DNA from: Pseudomonadota bacterium
GTDB lineage: Bacteria; Bdellovibrionota; FAC87; UBA2466
Assembly: GCA_009927165.1 (NCBI GenBank)
Contig: RFNO01000051.1
Location: 1-64,000, forward strand
Direction: 5' to 3'
DNA length: 64,000 nucleotides
Each line of letters begins with the position of its first letter. Position 1 is the first letter of the stretch. The notes beneath the pieces were generated by a model. That model saw nothing but the letters and a program-made list of their open reading frames with translations, did no database searches and was not told the DNA's origin. Made by a program: the position numbers and the translations under genes. Below are positions 44,467-52,682 of this stretch, piece by piece.

Positions 44467-44495
44467 TTTAGAGGTTTGGAAAAAGCTAGTATAAT
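44467..44495 (+). promoter_or_regulatory. Sigma-70 promoter of aat
   Basis: TTTAGA at 44467-44472 and a perfect TATAAT at 44490-44495 are 17 bases apart, giving a leader of about 37 bases before the aat ATG. A second TATAAT-like word follows at once. Confidence 0.55.
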
Positions 44496-44538
44496 CGTAT
44501 AATTACATGGTTGCTTCACACTGAAATGCGCCAGAACT

Positions 44539-45120
44539 ATGAGTAAAACTCTGCCCCCATCACTAGAACTTGTTCAAGCTTATGCCCAGGGATATTTCCC
44601 CATGCCTGACCCCGCCACTGAGGAAATTCTTTGGTACCGTCCGGATCCGCGCGCCATTTTGCCTTTAGATCGATTTCACTGTTCCCGTTCATTAGGAAAG
44701 ATCATTCGACACCAATTATTTTCAGTCACTTTTAACTCCGCTTTTCCCGAAGTCATCAGTCACTGTGCTAACCGACCAGAAACATGGATCAACGACGAAT
44801 TTATCAAGAGCTACCACAAGCTTTTTAAAATGGGCTACGCTCATTCACTCGAGATCTGGCACAGTCAGAAATTAGCCGGGGGGATCTATGGGGTTCACGT
44901 GGGGGGCGCTTTTTTTGCAGAAAGTATGTTTTCACTTGAGACAAATGCTTCGAAGGTGGGTCTCTTCTATTTGACCGAACACTTGAAACAACAAAGCTTC
45001 TCGCTTTTGGAAGTCCAGTTTTTGACTCCTCATCTTCGAAGTTTGGGAGCCATCGAAATTCCTGGAGATCTCTACGAAGCTTGGCTCCAAAAAGCCATCC
45101 GTCTTCCGTGTCAGTTTTAA
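44539..45120 (+). CDS. aat: Leucyl/phenylalanyl-tRNA-protein transferase Aat
   Basis: Adds Leu or Phe from aminoacyl-tRNA to proteins with N-terminal Lys or Arg, creating N-degrons read by ClpS. The family blocks are AYAQGYFPMPD with ILWYRPDPRAILPL, the Gly-rich strand LAGGIYGVHVGGAFFAESMFS, and VEVQFLTPHLRSLGA-like LLEVQFLTPHLRSLGA near the end. At 193 residues it lacks the N-terminal extension of the 234-residue E. coli enzyme but keeps the whole GNAT-like core. It is divergent from the gene group containing clpS and clpA, its pathway partners. Confidence 0.95.
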   Translation: MSKTLPPSLELVQAYAQGYFPMPDPATEEILWYRPDPRAILPLDRFHCSRSLGKIIRHQLFSVTFNSAFPEVISHCANRPETWINDEFIKSYHKLFKMGYAHSLEIWHSQKLAGGIYGVHVGGAFFAESMFSLETNASKVGLFYLTEHLKQQSFSLLEVQFLTPHLRSLGAIEIPGDLYEAWLQKAIRLPCQF

Positions 45121-45123
45121 GAG

Positions 45124-46485
45124 TTAACGAAGCCCCAGTTCTTTCATTTTTAATTGTAGGCCTTTTCGGCTCAAATTGAGTACCCGAGCAGCTTGAGTTA
45201 CGTTTTGGTGAGTTTCAGCTAGAGCTTCTTCAATAGCCTTTTTTTCAATTCGACGGGTGGCATCCTTAACCCGTTCACGCAATCCACCTCCCAAAGAGGC
45301 TTGTCTTTCTATGAATTGCTCCTCTTCATAATCTAGGATTTCTTCGGGAAGTTGTTCTGGATGAATCATGGGCCCTTCAGCCATAATAAGACATCGTTCC
45401 ACCACATTCTCTAATTGGCGAATATTTCCCGGCCAAGGAAACTGCATGAGGAGTTCCAGCGTTTCCGCTGAAAATTGTGGATTGTCTCTTTTCAGTCGGG
45501 TTGAAAGCTTTCTGGAAAAATGGGCTACTAATAAGGGGATATCCTCTCGACGCTCTCGCAAAGGAGCCAAATGAATGGGAACAACATTTAATCGGTAAAA
45601 CAAGTCACTTCTAAATCTACCGTTTTTCACTTCAGCTTCGAGATCCTTGTTGGTAGCAGCTACCAATCGGACGTCTACTTGAATTGTTTTGATTCCGCCT
45701 ACCCGTTCAAACGAACGTTCTTGTAACACTCTTAGGAGTTTCACTTGCATTTCGGGAGACATCTCTCCGATTTCATCCAAGAACAAAGTGCCTTTATGAG
45801 CTAGTTCAAAGCGCCCAGGCTTGGTGCTTTGGGCCCCCGTGAAAGCTCCTTTTTCATACCCGAACAATTCACTTTCCAAAAGGCTTTCCGGGATAGCAGC
45901 ACAATTTATTTTGATAAACGGTCCTGTGTTTCTATTACTTCTCTCGTGAATGGACTGGGCGATGAGCTCTTTTCCCGTCCCGCTTTCTCCGGAAATAAGG
46001 ACGGTGGTGTCTGCTGCTGCAACCCGCTCAACCAAATGAAGTGCTTTTTGCGTCAAAGGAGAGTTTCCTACTAAGAGATTTCCTTCGGATGTTTTAAGAT
46101 TGTTTTGCCGATTAAACTTATGCGTCAACAAAGCCTTCTCAATAACTCTCAAAAGCTCTTGCCGGTCAAAGGGTTTGCTGAGGTAATCAAAAGCCCCCTG
46201 CTTCATGGCATCCACTGCCGAGTCAATGCTCCCATGAGCCGTTAATATAATAACGGGGATATTAAACCCCTCTTCTCTCAACCACTTCAACAGACTCAGA
46301 CCATCTTCTCGCTCAAGGCGTAGATCGGTCAGGATGACTTGGATATCTTTTGTTCTGATGTGCTCTTTTGCTTCTGCTAGGAAACTTGCCGTTGAAGGAT
46401 GGTGTCCTTCAGCGACTAACATTGCTTTTAATATTTTCCGGATATTACCTTCATCATCTAAGACCAGAATTTGAGCGTCGTTCAT
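45124..46485 (-). CDS. NtrC-family sigma-54 response regulator
   Basis: Three domains in order: a receiver (about 5-118) with phosphoacceptor Asp54 in LTDLRL and the Lys of SKPF; a sigma-54 AAA+ domain (about 138-370) with Walker A GESGTGKE at 166-173, the sigma-54 contact loop GAFTGA at 213-218 and Walker B LFLDEIG; and a Fis-type helix-turn-helix (about 410-453, NVTQAARVLNLSRKGLQLKM). All parts needed for an active enhancer-binding activator are intact. It overlaps the upstream kinase gene by four bases, which marks the pair as cognate. Its targets may include the sigma-54 promoters in this window. Confidence 0.95.
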   Translation of the reverse strand: MNDAQILVLDDEGNIRKILKAMLVAEGHHPSTASFLAEAKEHIRTKDIQVILTDLRLEREDGLSLLKWLREEGFNIPVIILTAHGSIDSAVDAMKQGAFDYLSKPFDRQELLRVIEKALLTHKFNRQNNLKTSEGNLLVGNSPLTQKALHLVERVAAADTTVLISGESGTGKELIAQSIHERSNRNTGPFIKINCAAIPESLLESELFGYEKGAFTGAQSTKPGRFELAHKGTLFLDEIGEMSPEMQVKLLRVLQERSFERVGGIKTIQVDVRLVAATNKDLEAEVKNGRFRSDLFYRLNVVPIHLAPLRERREDIPLLVAHFSRKLSTRLKRDNPQFSAETLELLMQFPWPGNIRQLENVVERCLIMAEGPMIHPEQLPEEILDYEEEQFIERQASLGGGLRERVKDATRRIEKKAIEEALAETHQNVTQAARVLNLSRKGLQLKMKELGLR

Positions 46486-48626
46486 GCGGGTACCTCCGAC
46501 CAGATGCTAGCACTTGCCAGTTTTTTGGAACGTACATGTCCAGGTACATGAAGAATAAATCGAGTGCCTCGCGGTAGATTCGGTTTCACTTGAATGGATC
46601 CCCCTACCGATTCCATGAGTCTTTGGCAAATAGGCAAACCCAGGCCCGTGCCAGCGGATTTGGTGGTGTAGAACGGCATAAATATTTTTGTTAAATCAGT
46701 CACAGGAATACCAGGGCCATTGTCTTGCACCTGAATTTCGACAAAAGGCTTCCACACTTGCTCTTGAGGGCTTCTCCAACCTTCAAAGGCTTTATACAAG
46801 GGAATTCCCAACCCCCAACGAAACTTGGGCTTAATTTCTTTTACCACTACTTTAAGAGTGCCATCGGGGGTCTCATCTAGGGCTTGTATGGCGTTTAAAA
46901 ACAGGTTCAGCAGCACTTGTTTTAAAATCTCAGGATCCACGTCGGCTTGGATGTCATTGGCGTCACTTTGAACTGCAAACTTCACTTTGGAATCGCGCAA
47001 TACTAGCGCTGCCGTATGTTCAATTACTTTCAAAGGCCAACAGGAGGACTCCGGATCGTGTCGCCTCGGTCGCGCATAATCCAAGAACTGAGTTAATACG
47101 CCCGATAAACGATCGGCCTCAGCTTTAATAATTGCTAAGTATTCAGAAGCTTCCTTTTCGTTTTTATCGTCCGAAAGAAGCTCAGCAGCTCCTTTGATAG
47201 CTCCCAGTGGATTTTTAATCTCGTGAGCTAGACCCGCAGCCATTTCCCCGATCGCTGCAAGCTTGTCTCGATCGCGAAGAACAGTAAGAGTTTGAGCACT
47301 TTTCAAGAGCAGCGCAATCTGTCGAGCCACTGGAACAAACAATCGCAACAAGTCATTGCTCACGATTATCTTTTCACTTAAGGGCGCCGCTACAAAGCCA
47401 ATGACTTTTGCATCGTAAAAAAACGGAATAATCAAATCCACGGCTAGCTGCTTGAGAGACTCCAAACAATCCTCAACAAACTTTTTTCCTTGTGTTGAAT
47501 GAAACGATTCGAGATCGCTTCTCAATGACTCGACAACGAAAGGTCTTCCCCGTCGAAGTGTCATGTATTCGGCCAGGGAACTAGAAGCAGACAACTCGGA
47601 CGCGGGTTCCCCGCTGGCGAGTTCCGCTCTGACATAACTGACGCCGTCCCTTTCAAGCAAATAAAGCGATGCTTTTTCAATCCCCAAGACTAATTTGAGA
47701 CTTTCTCTGATGCGCCTGGAGAGTTCTACGGGGTCTGCAATTCCTCTTAAGTCATCAGCTAAGGCATTCAGCTCGCGTTCGAGCTCGATGTCTCGCTTCA
47801 AGAAAAGTTTTTTCATCAGTCGGCTCACTGCCGAACGGAGAGGATCAAAAAGAACCATAATGGCAAAAGATGCAATAAACGTGTTGAACAGGAATAAGCC
47901 TGGCCGCGTATCCACCCAACTGACCAAAAGCCAGTAAATCAGAGACAAAACTACCGAAATAACTCCAAAAAGAAAAATTCGTGAAAGAAGCTCAGGGGTG
48001 GTTAACAACTCTCGCTGGATGAATAACTGAAATAAAAAGATAAGGTAAACTGAACGAGCCAAAGTTCCTAACGGCACGATGGCGCTCTGTTCGGTAAAAT
48101 AAAGTGTATCGGTGAGATGCAGCCCGACCACCAAAACAAGTCCCCAAACAGCGTAACGGTAGCGCACTTTTTCACGAGGGAGTTCCTCTTCCTGCGTGGC
48201 CCGAACCATTGTTACAGTCCATACATAAGCAGGAAATAAAAAGGTCGCTTCTGCGATGGCAAGGATTAAGCTTCCGTACCGGTCTGCATTCAGCCAGAAA
48301 GTGGTTAATCCGAGGCCCAGTAAAAGGGTCGCATACGGGATTGCCAAATGCTTCAGCCGTTTTTTTTGCGTTGGTCTTAATTCAGACAGCCACCACAAAC
48401 TACTGAGTCCCACGAAAAGAGTGACCCAAAGAAACAGAGTTTGATTAAAAAGAACTGGGTGCTCAAAGCCCCTCATCAAACAAAGAACATCACGAGTCAG
48501 TAAAACTCCGCAGAAAAGGGAAAAAGAAATATAAAGGGGGTTTCGAAAGTTTTTAATGAGCACTGCAATCGCAAGGAACGCGCTCACAAATGCCGAAACG
48601 ATAAGTGTAATCGTATCAATTCGCAT
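46482..48626 (-). CDS. Membrane sensor histidine kinase (GAF, HisKA, HATPase)
   Basis: About eight membrane helices fill residues 1-265, followed by a GAF-like domain (about 285-440), HisKA with His468 in GLAHEIKNPLGAIKGA, and an HATPase_c domain with the N-box LLNLFLNAIQAL and G boxes DNGPGI and GTGLGLPI. Between N-box and G1 there is an extra stretch of about 30 residues (from KFRWGLGIPLYK to EQVWKPF), longer than usual. Layout resembles PrsK, the kinase of the PrsK/PrsR pair in exosortase-bearing bacteria. The signal is unknown. It overlaps the NtrC-type regulator by ATGA. Confidence 0.92.
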   Translation of the reverse strand: MRIDTITLIVSAFVSAFLAIAVLIKNFRNPLYISFSLFCGVLLTRDVLCLMRGFEHPVLFNQTLFLWVTLFVGLSSLWWLSELRPTQKKRLKHLAIPYATLLLGLGLTTFWLNADRYGSLILAIAEATFLFPAYVWTVTMVRATQEEELPREKVRYRYAVWGLVLVVGLHLTDTLYFTEQSAIVPLGTLARSVYLIFLFQLFIQRELLTTPELLSRIFLFGVISVVLSLIYWLLVSWVDTRPGLFLFNTFIASFAIMVLFDPLRSAVSRLMKKLFLKRDIELERELNALADDLRGIADPVELSRRIRESLKLVLGIEKASLYLLERDGVSYVRAELASGEPASELSASSSLAEYMTLRRGRPFVVESLRSDLESFHSTQGKKFVEDCLESLKQLAVDLIIPFFYDAKVIGFVAAPLSEKIIVSNDLLRLFVPVARQIALLLKSAQTLTVLRDRDKLAAIGEMAAGLAHEIKNPLGAIKGAAELLSDDKNEKEASEYLAIIKAEADRLSGVLTQFLDYARPRRHDPESSCWPLKVIEHTAALVLRDSKVKFAVQSDANDIQADVDPEILKQVLLNLFLNAIQALDETPDGTLKVVVKEIKPKFRWGLGIPLYKAFEGWRSPQEQVWKPFVEIQVQDNGPGIPVTDLTKIFMPFYTTKSAGTGLGLPICQRLMESVGGSIQVKPNLPRGTRFILHVPGHVRSKKLASASIWSEVPA

Positions 48627-48686
48627 ACTTAACCGACAAACCTCAACCAGCTTCAGTCAGTGGTATCATGCTCCCGCGGCGAAGTC

Positions 48687-48701
48687 CAACGCCTTGCGTT
48701 G
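48687..48701. repeat. Perfect short inverted repeat in the kinase/J-protein gap
   Basis: CAACGC at 48687-48692 and GCGTTG at 48696-48701 are perfect arms with a three-base loop, followed on the plus strand eight bases later by T7. It may be an attenuator for the plus-strand gene or an operator in the divergent promoter region. Confidence 0.35.
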
Positions 48702-48769
48702 CTCTTGGGTTTTTTTGAAGGTCTGGTTGGTGGATTGCCTTCGGTTGTGCTAAAAACTCGCCTAAGCCC

Positions 48770-49315
48770 ATGACTAAAGCAATGGATACGTACTACGATA
48801 TTTTGCGAGTTTCCCGAAACGCCTCCCCCACTGAGGTGCTAGCCGCTTATCATGCCGCAAAAGGAGCTATCACTCAGAAGTCTCTCGAGGAACGAGGAAC
48901 GCTTAGCCCATCGGACATCGAAGGGTTTTTAAAGCAAATCGAGGAGGCTTATCATACGCTTTCAGATCCCTCGCGCCGGGAAGCTTATAATAAATTGATT
49001 GAACTAGCGGCCTCTGAACCAACGACACCGGTGCCCCCCTCCATTTCCCCCACTGGCCTTCCCATTCCCTTTTCAGGTGAGGTCCTGAGAGCTTTTCGTG
49101 AGAAGCATCAATTAAGCATAGAAGAAGTCTTTCGCATCACTCGAATTCCGGTGCGCTATTTGAAAGCCATCGAAGAGGGCGTTCAAAAAGACATGCCAGC
49201 TCGAGTCTACTTACAGGGATTTGTTAAAAACTTAGCCCATGTGTACAAACTGCCTCCCGTGGAAGCAGCGAAGCTCTTTTTAGAGTATTTTGACCAAAGA
49301 TTTTCAAACAAGTGA
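48770..49315 (+). CDS. Degenerate J-domain plus helix-turn-helix (HTH_25) protein
   Basis: A two-domain protein of 181 residues. Residues 7-75 follow a J domain closely (YYDILRVSRNASPTEVLAAYH and QIEEAYHTLSDPSRREAYN), but the HPD loop needed to stimulate Hsp70 is missing; that place reads QKSLEERGTLSP. A Pro/Thr-rich linker (85-100) leads to an HTH_25 domain (102-170: RAFREKHQLSIEEVFRITRI, YLKAIEEGVQKDMPARVYLQ) of the kind found in RodZ. No membrane helix is present. The frame overlaps rluD by four bases, so it is the first gene of a rluD-pgeF unit. Confidence 0.82.
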   Translation: MTKAMDTYYDILRVSRNASPTEVLAAYHAAKGAITQKSLEERGTLSPSDIEGFLKQIEEAYHTLSDPSRREAYNKLIELAASEPTTPVPPSISPTGLPIPFSGEVLRAFREKHQLSIEEVFRITRIPVRYLKAIEEGVQKDMPARVYLQGFVKNLAHVYKLPPVEAAKLFLEYFDQRFSNK

Positions 49316-50280
49316 AACGGTTAGATTTTGTTGTTTTGCAAGAGGATGCTGGAGAAAGACTCGATCTCTTTCTTGTGAAGTCCACCCAAGAAAGCCGCGT
49401 GGTTATTCAGGAACACTTGAAGGCTCTTCGAGTTACTCTCAACCAAAAAACAATTACGAAAGCTTCTACTCGTGTTCGAGCTGGCGACCAATTGGTCCTT
49501 CAGCTCGAGCAAGCAAAAACCTATTCGCTAGTTCCACGCTCTGGAGTTCTGGATATTTTATTTGAAGACTCAGACTTGATAGTGCTCAACAAAGCACAAG
49601 GAGTAGTTGTGCACCCAGCAGTGGGGCACCGAGAGGATACTTTAGTGCATCATTTGCTTTTTTATCTACAGGCCTCCAATGAGTTTACTCAGATGTCAGA
49701 TCTGCGACCTGGTATCGTACACAGACTCGACAAAGGGACAAGCGGTGTACTCATGGTTGCTAAGAACAGAACCATTCAAGAAGCTCTTTCGTTGCAATTC
49801 AAAAACAGAGAAGTCTCAAAAACCTATGAAGCTGTAGTATGGGGGCAGATCCGAGCGCAAGGGACTCTCAAAAATGCGATAGGAAGAGATAGGATTCATC
49901 GTCAAAAAATGAGTTCTAAAGGAAATGTGAGAAGGAGTGCCGAAACGTCTTTTTCACCTTTGGAAGTATTCGATCATTTTACTCATTTACAAGTACGTCC
50001 TCTGACAGGTCGGACACATCAAATTCGAGTTCATTTATCGGAATATGGACATGCCATAGTAGGAGATCCTCTCTATGGAAAAGGCGCTACTCCAAAGCGC
50101 ATTCAGACTCTTTCTCCGGAAATTAGTGAATATCTTAGGGGGACTGACATGACCCTACTGCATGCCGCTTGCCTTGAGTTTACCCATCCAAAAACGCAGG
50201 AAAGGCATAAATTTTCTGCCCCTCGCCCTGCCTCTTTTGAGCACTTGCTCAAATTGTTGCGGAAAGCAGATCCCCTATGA
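49312..50280 (+). CDS. rluD: 23S rRNA pseudouridine synthase RluD family
   Basis: Isomerises uridines in helix 69 of 23S rRNA (or a related site). An S4-like RNA-binding domain (about 12-75) precedes the RluA-type catalytic domain with PGIVHRLDKGTSGVLMVAK, whose Asp is the catalytic residue, and RPLTGRTHQIRVHL. The length of 322 fits RluD. GTG 49312 overlaps the preceding stop (GTGA), which is coupled translation, and it overlaps pgeF by ATGA. The exact target among RluA/C/D types cannot be fixed from sequence alone. Confidence 0.9.
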   Translation: MKRLDFVVLQEDAGERLDLFLVKSTQESRVVIQEHLKALRVTLNQKTITKASTRVRAGDQLVLQLEQAKTYSLVPRSGVLDILFEDSDLIVLNKAQGVVVHPAVGHREDTLVHHLLFYLQASNEFTQMSDLRPGIVHRLDKGTSGVLMVAKNRTIQEALSLQFKNREVSKTYEAVVWGQIRAQGTLKNAIGRDRIHRQKMSSKGNVRRSAETSFSPLEVFDHFTHLQVRPLTGRTHQIRVHLSEYGHAIVGDPLYGKGATPKRIQTLSPEISEYLRGTDMTLLHAACLEFTHPKTQERHKFSAPRPASFEHLLKLLRKADPL

Positions 50281-50909
50281 ACGGTTCTTATTTGCATGTG
50301 CAGTGGGGCTTTCAGTGTGAAAAAAAAGGGGAATCGTTGCCCCTATTGAATCAGGTACACGGAAACACTCTCATTGGTGTGAATGCAGAGCAGGACATCA
50401 ATACTCTTCGCAATGCCCCTCCTGATGGGGATGGAGTCTATGCTGCCTTTAACGGTGCCGAGCTCTCTGTCTTTTCAGCAGATTGTTACCCAGTTTTATT
50501 TTTTACAGAGGATCCCAAAGGGCCCATTGCAGCTGTTCATGCAGGCTGGCGCGGGATTAAAGCTGGAATTGTTGGCAAAACTTACCATCTCCTTCGACCC
50601 TGGGGAAGGTTGCATGCAGTGATTGGCCCTGCGATTCAATCTTGTTGCTTCACTGTTCGAGAAGACTTCATAGCTGAATGGGCTCAAGCAGGCTTGGAAC
50701 CCAATCAATTCTGTGAGCTTCGCTCCGGAAAAACACATTTTGATTTGTTAAGCTTTGTTCTCGAACGTGAACTTCGGGGACTCTCTCCACAATCCATTCA
50801 TTTGGACAATCATCGATGCACTTGCTGTTCCTTGCCCCCTCTTCCTTCATTTCGACGTAATAAGAGTGCCAACCCTCGAATTCGTTCTTGGATAAGAAAA
50901 ATAGCTTAA
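50277..50909 (+). CDS. pgeF: PgeF/YfiH, purine nucleoside phosphorylase-type laccase-domain protein
   Basis: Zinc enzyme of the YfiH/YlmD family, known to act on adenosine and other purine nucleosides and linked to peptidoglycan editing. The zinc ligands are plain: His in LNQVHGN, Cys in FSADCYPVLF and His in AAVHAGWRG; GPAIQSCCF and the closing region with CTCC and FRRNKS complete the pattern. At 210 residues it is shorter than usual (about 240-250), mainly at the N-terminus. It follows rluD by ATGA and converges with rimI, overlapping it by four bases. Confidence 0.9.
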   Translation: MNGSYLHVQWGFQCEKKGESLPLLNQVHGNTLIGVNAEQDINTLRNAPPDGDGVYAAFNGAELSVFSADCYPVLFFTEDPKGPIAAVHAGWRGIKAGIVGKTYHLLRPWGRLHAVIGPAIQSCCFTVREDFIAEWAQAGLEPNQFCELRSGKTHFDLLSFVLERELRGLSPQSIHLDNHRCTCCSLPPLPSFRRNKSANPRIRSWIRKIA

Positions 50910-51334
50910 CGACTCCATCGCATCAGCCAAGCGTCTTTTCGACCTTCGTAGTACTTTTTTCGTAGTCCCGCCACTTCAAAACCAGCTCCCATATAAAGTC
51001 TCACTGCAGCCTCGTTCTGTGGATCTACTTCCAGTGTGGCTGTTAGAACACCAGCTGGCTTCAGAGCTTCTGAAAGCAAGCGTTTTGCTAGTCCCTTTCT
51101 CCGTTGTTCGAGATCAGTAGCGATTGCAACGATGTCGAGATTTCCTGCCGAAAATAATCCCAAAAAAAAACTCACGAGTTTGCCCTCGATAAAACCACCG
51201 AAGCAAACGGAACTGCTTTGATTCAGAAAAGAAAGATAAGACTCGTCAGTCCATCCTGGAAAGAGTCCGTGTTGTGCTAAGGCCACAACAGAAGACAAAT
51301 CGTGCTCTTTTAATTTTCTAAAAAGGAGATCCAT
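50906..51334 (-). CDS. rimI: RimI-like GNAT N-acetyltransferase
   Basis: Acetyl-CoA-dependent acetyltransferase, probably for the N-terminal Ala of ribosomal protein S18 or a similar target. The acetyl-CoA loop reads EQRRKGLAKRLLSEAL, and the typical RimI ending is present (NEAAVRLYMGAGFEVAGLRKKYY, then DAWLM). The length of 142 is standard. It is the last gene of a six-gene minus operon; its ATG shares a base with the preceding stop (TAATG), which implies coupled translation. Substrate is inferred from family. Confidence 0.85.
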   Translation of the reverse strand: MDLLFRKLKEHDLSSVVALAQHGLFPGWTDESYLSFLNQSSSVCFGGFIEGKLVSFFLGLFSAGNLDIVAIATDLEQRRKGLAKRLLSEALKPAGVLTATLEVDPQNEAAVRLYMGAGFEVAGLRKKYYEGRKDAWLMRWSR

Positions 51335-51963
51335 TAGGGCAAAAGAAGGGTAGCTGAGTATTTTTCAGTTAAAAATTGTATCCAGCCCTGAAGACCTTTT
51401 TCAGCCCGTTCCTTTTTTAACAGAGCAGCCACTGTGTTCTTGGCTTCCGCCCCCAGTATTTTTACTTTATCGGGATTGTTGCTGATGTATAGATTGATAT
51501 CACTTTCAGTGATGATAGGGGTCAGCGCATCGATTTTCTTTTTCAGAAATTTTTCAGCGAGGAGTGTTTTCTGCAAGCGACGAAGCGCTTCAGCTTCAGA
51601 TATTTCAAAGCGATTAAGGATACCTTGAAATTGCGGTCGATTTCCCTTGCTCGTCTGTAGCCGAAGTAGTTTCCTCGATTCTTCTGGATCGGGGTCTTTA
51701 AAATCAAGACTCTTGGCCTCTGCCACAATCATATCTTCAAGAGCCAGCTTTTCGACTGTGGCTTTCAAGACTTGGTCGGCTTCGATGAGAACTGCCGGTT
51801 TTTGCCCCACCCGGAACCTCTGCAAGCTCCGGAACACATAGGCGTCCTGGATTGAAATGATATTTTTGCCCACCAAGGCAGCCGCTCCGTTGACTAATTC
51901 AGGCGATCCCCAAAGACGAAGAGAACTCGTTAATAGGGCCCCTAAAATAATTAGTCGCGACAT
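51334..51963 (-). CDS. Secreted SurA N-domain-like protein
   Basis: A signal peptide (about 1-19, ending LWGS) is followed by VNGAAALVGKNIISIQDAYVF, which resembles the opening of SurA-type chaperones, and by long charged helices (ATVEKLALEDMIVAEAKSLDF, EAEALRRLQKTLLAEKFLKKK). There is no parvulin domain; total length is 209. It may be a stand-alone periplasmic chaperone. Its end overlaps rimI by one base, and its start overlaps the ridA 3' end by 13 bases, a tight operon arrangement. Confidence 0.65.
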   Translation of the reverse strand: MSRLIILGALLTSSLRLWGSPELVNGAAALVGKNIISIQDAYVFRSLQRFRVGQKPAVLIEADQVLKATVEKLALEDMIVAEAKSLDFKDPDPEESRKLLRLQTSKGNRPQFQGILNRFEISEAEALRRLQKTLLAEKFLKKKIDALTPIITESDINLYISNNPDKVKILGAEAKNTVAALLKKERAEKGLQGWIQFLTEKYSATLLLP

Positions 51964-52331
51964 GCCACCCCTTCAATTTCAACCAAAGCACCTTTCGGTA
52001 AAGCAGCCACTTCAATAGTGGCTCGCGCCGGAAAAGGAGCGGTGAGGTGTTTCTCATAAACAGCATTGAACTTGGGAAAATCTGCCATGTTTTTTAAATA
52101 AACTGTGGTTTTGACTAAATGTCTTAGGCCCATCCCCTCAGCTTCAAGCACCGCTGCTAGATTCTTCAATACTTGTTCCGTTTGCTCTTCAACGGTGGCT
52201 CCTACCATTTCCATGGTTTTTGGATCGAGCGGGATTTGACCCGAAAGAAACACAAATGAGTTCATCTGAATAGCTTGAGAGTACGGTCCGATAGCCGCCG
52301 GAGCCCCAGTTGTTTTAATCACTTTTTTCAT
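51951..52331 (-). CDS. ridA: RidA family enamine/imine deaminase
   Basis: Removes reactive 2-aminoacrylate and related imines from PLP-enzyme side reactions. The family pattern is clear: APAAIGPYSQAIQMNSFVFLSGQIPLDP, EEQTEQVLKNLAAVLEAEG, TVYLKNMADFPKFNAVY and the C-terminal PARATIEVAALPKGALVEIE, whose Arg is the substrate-carboxylate ligand. ATG 52331 (MKKVIKTTGAP) with GAGAGG before it gives 126 residues, the usual size; the longer frame is dropped. It overlaps its neighbours on both sides. Confidence 0.94.
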   Translation of the reverse strand: MKKVIKTTGAPAAIGPYSQAIQMNSFVFLSGQIPLDPKTMEMVGATVEEQTEQVLKNLAAVLEAEGMGLRHLVKTTVYLKNMADFPKFNAVYEKHLTAPFPARATIEVAALPKGALVEIEGVACRD

Positions 52332-52680
52332 GTTTAGCCTCTCTTTTTTTAAAGGATACCTTTGCGTGAACATCTATTTCATGGTTTTCCAGAAATTTTT
52401 GCATTTCTTTAGTTAAATCTACTTTGGCTAATACTTTTCCAAATTCACGGGTTAACATTTCGTAGAACCCATCTTTCCTGCGGTGGAAACTATCCAAAAG
52501 CAACTGAGTCAGTTCCTTCGGGAGTTTCTTTTCGCGCAAGTAACTTCTAACCCCCTCTTCCGTCATAAATAGCGTGGCGAGACCGGTTGCAGTTACATCT
52601 TTGATGACTTCGCTCCACCAAGGTTTCTCGCCAGACACTTCTTCAGCATTTTCTTCATGCGTTTCTTTTTGGTCGGACAT
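52315..52680 (-). CDS. Small acidic/basic helical protein, unknown
   Basis: I do not recognise it. It has 121 residues, with an acidic N-terminus (KETHEENAEEVSGE), a helical middle (KPWWSEVIKDVTATGLATLF, GFYEMLTREFGKVLAKVDLT) and a basic end (KVSFKKREAKHEKSD). It has no signal peptide. The helical core resembles small accessory proteins with phasin-like helices, but I would not assign it. It lies between the SRPBCC protein gene (two bases away) and ridA (17-base overlap), so it is expressed with them. Confidence 0.6.
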   Translation of the reverse strand: MSDQKETHEENAEEVSGEKPWWSEVIKDVTATGLATLFMTEEGVRSYLREKKLPKELTQLLLDSFHRRKDGFYEMLTREFGKVLAKVDLTKEMQKFLENHEIDVHAKVSFKKREAKHEKSD

Positions 52681-52682
52681 AA

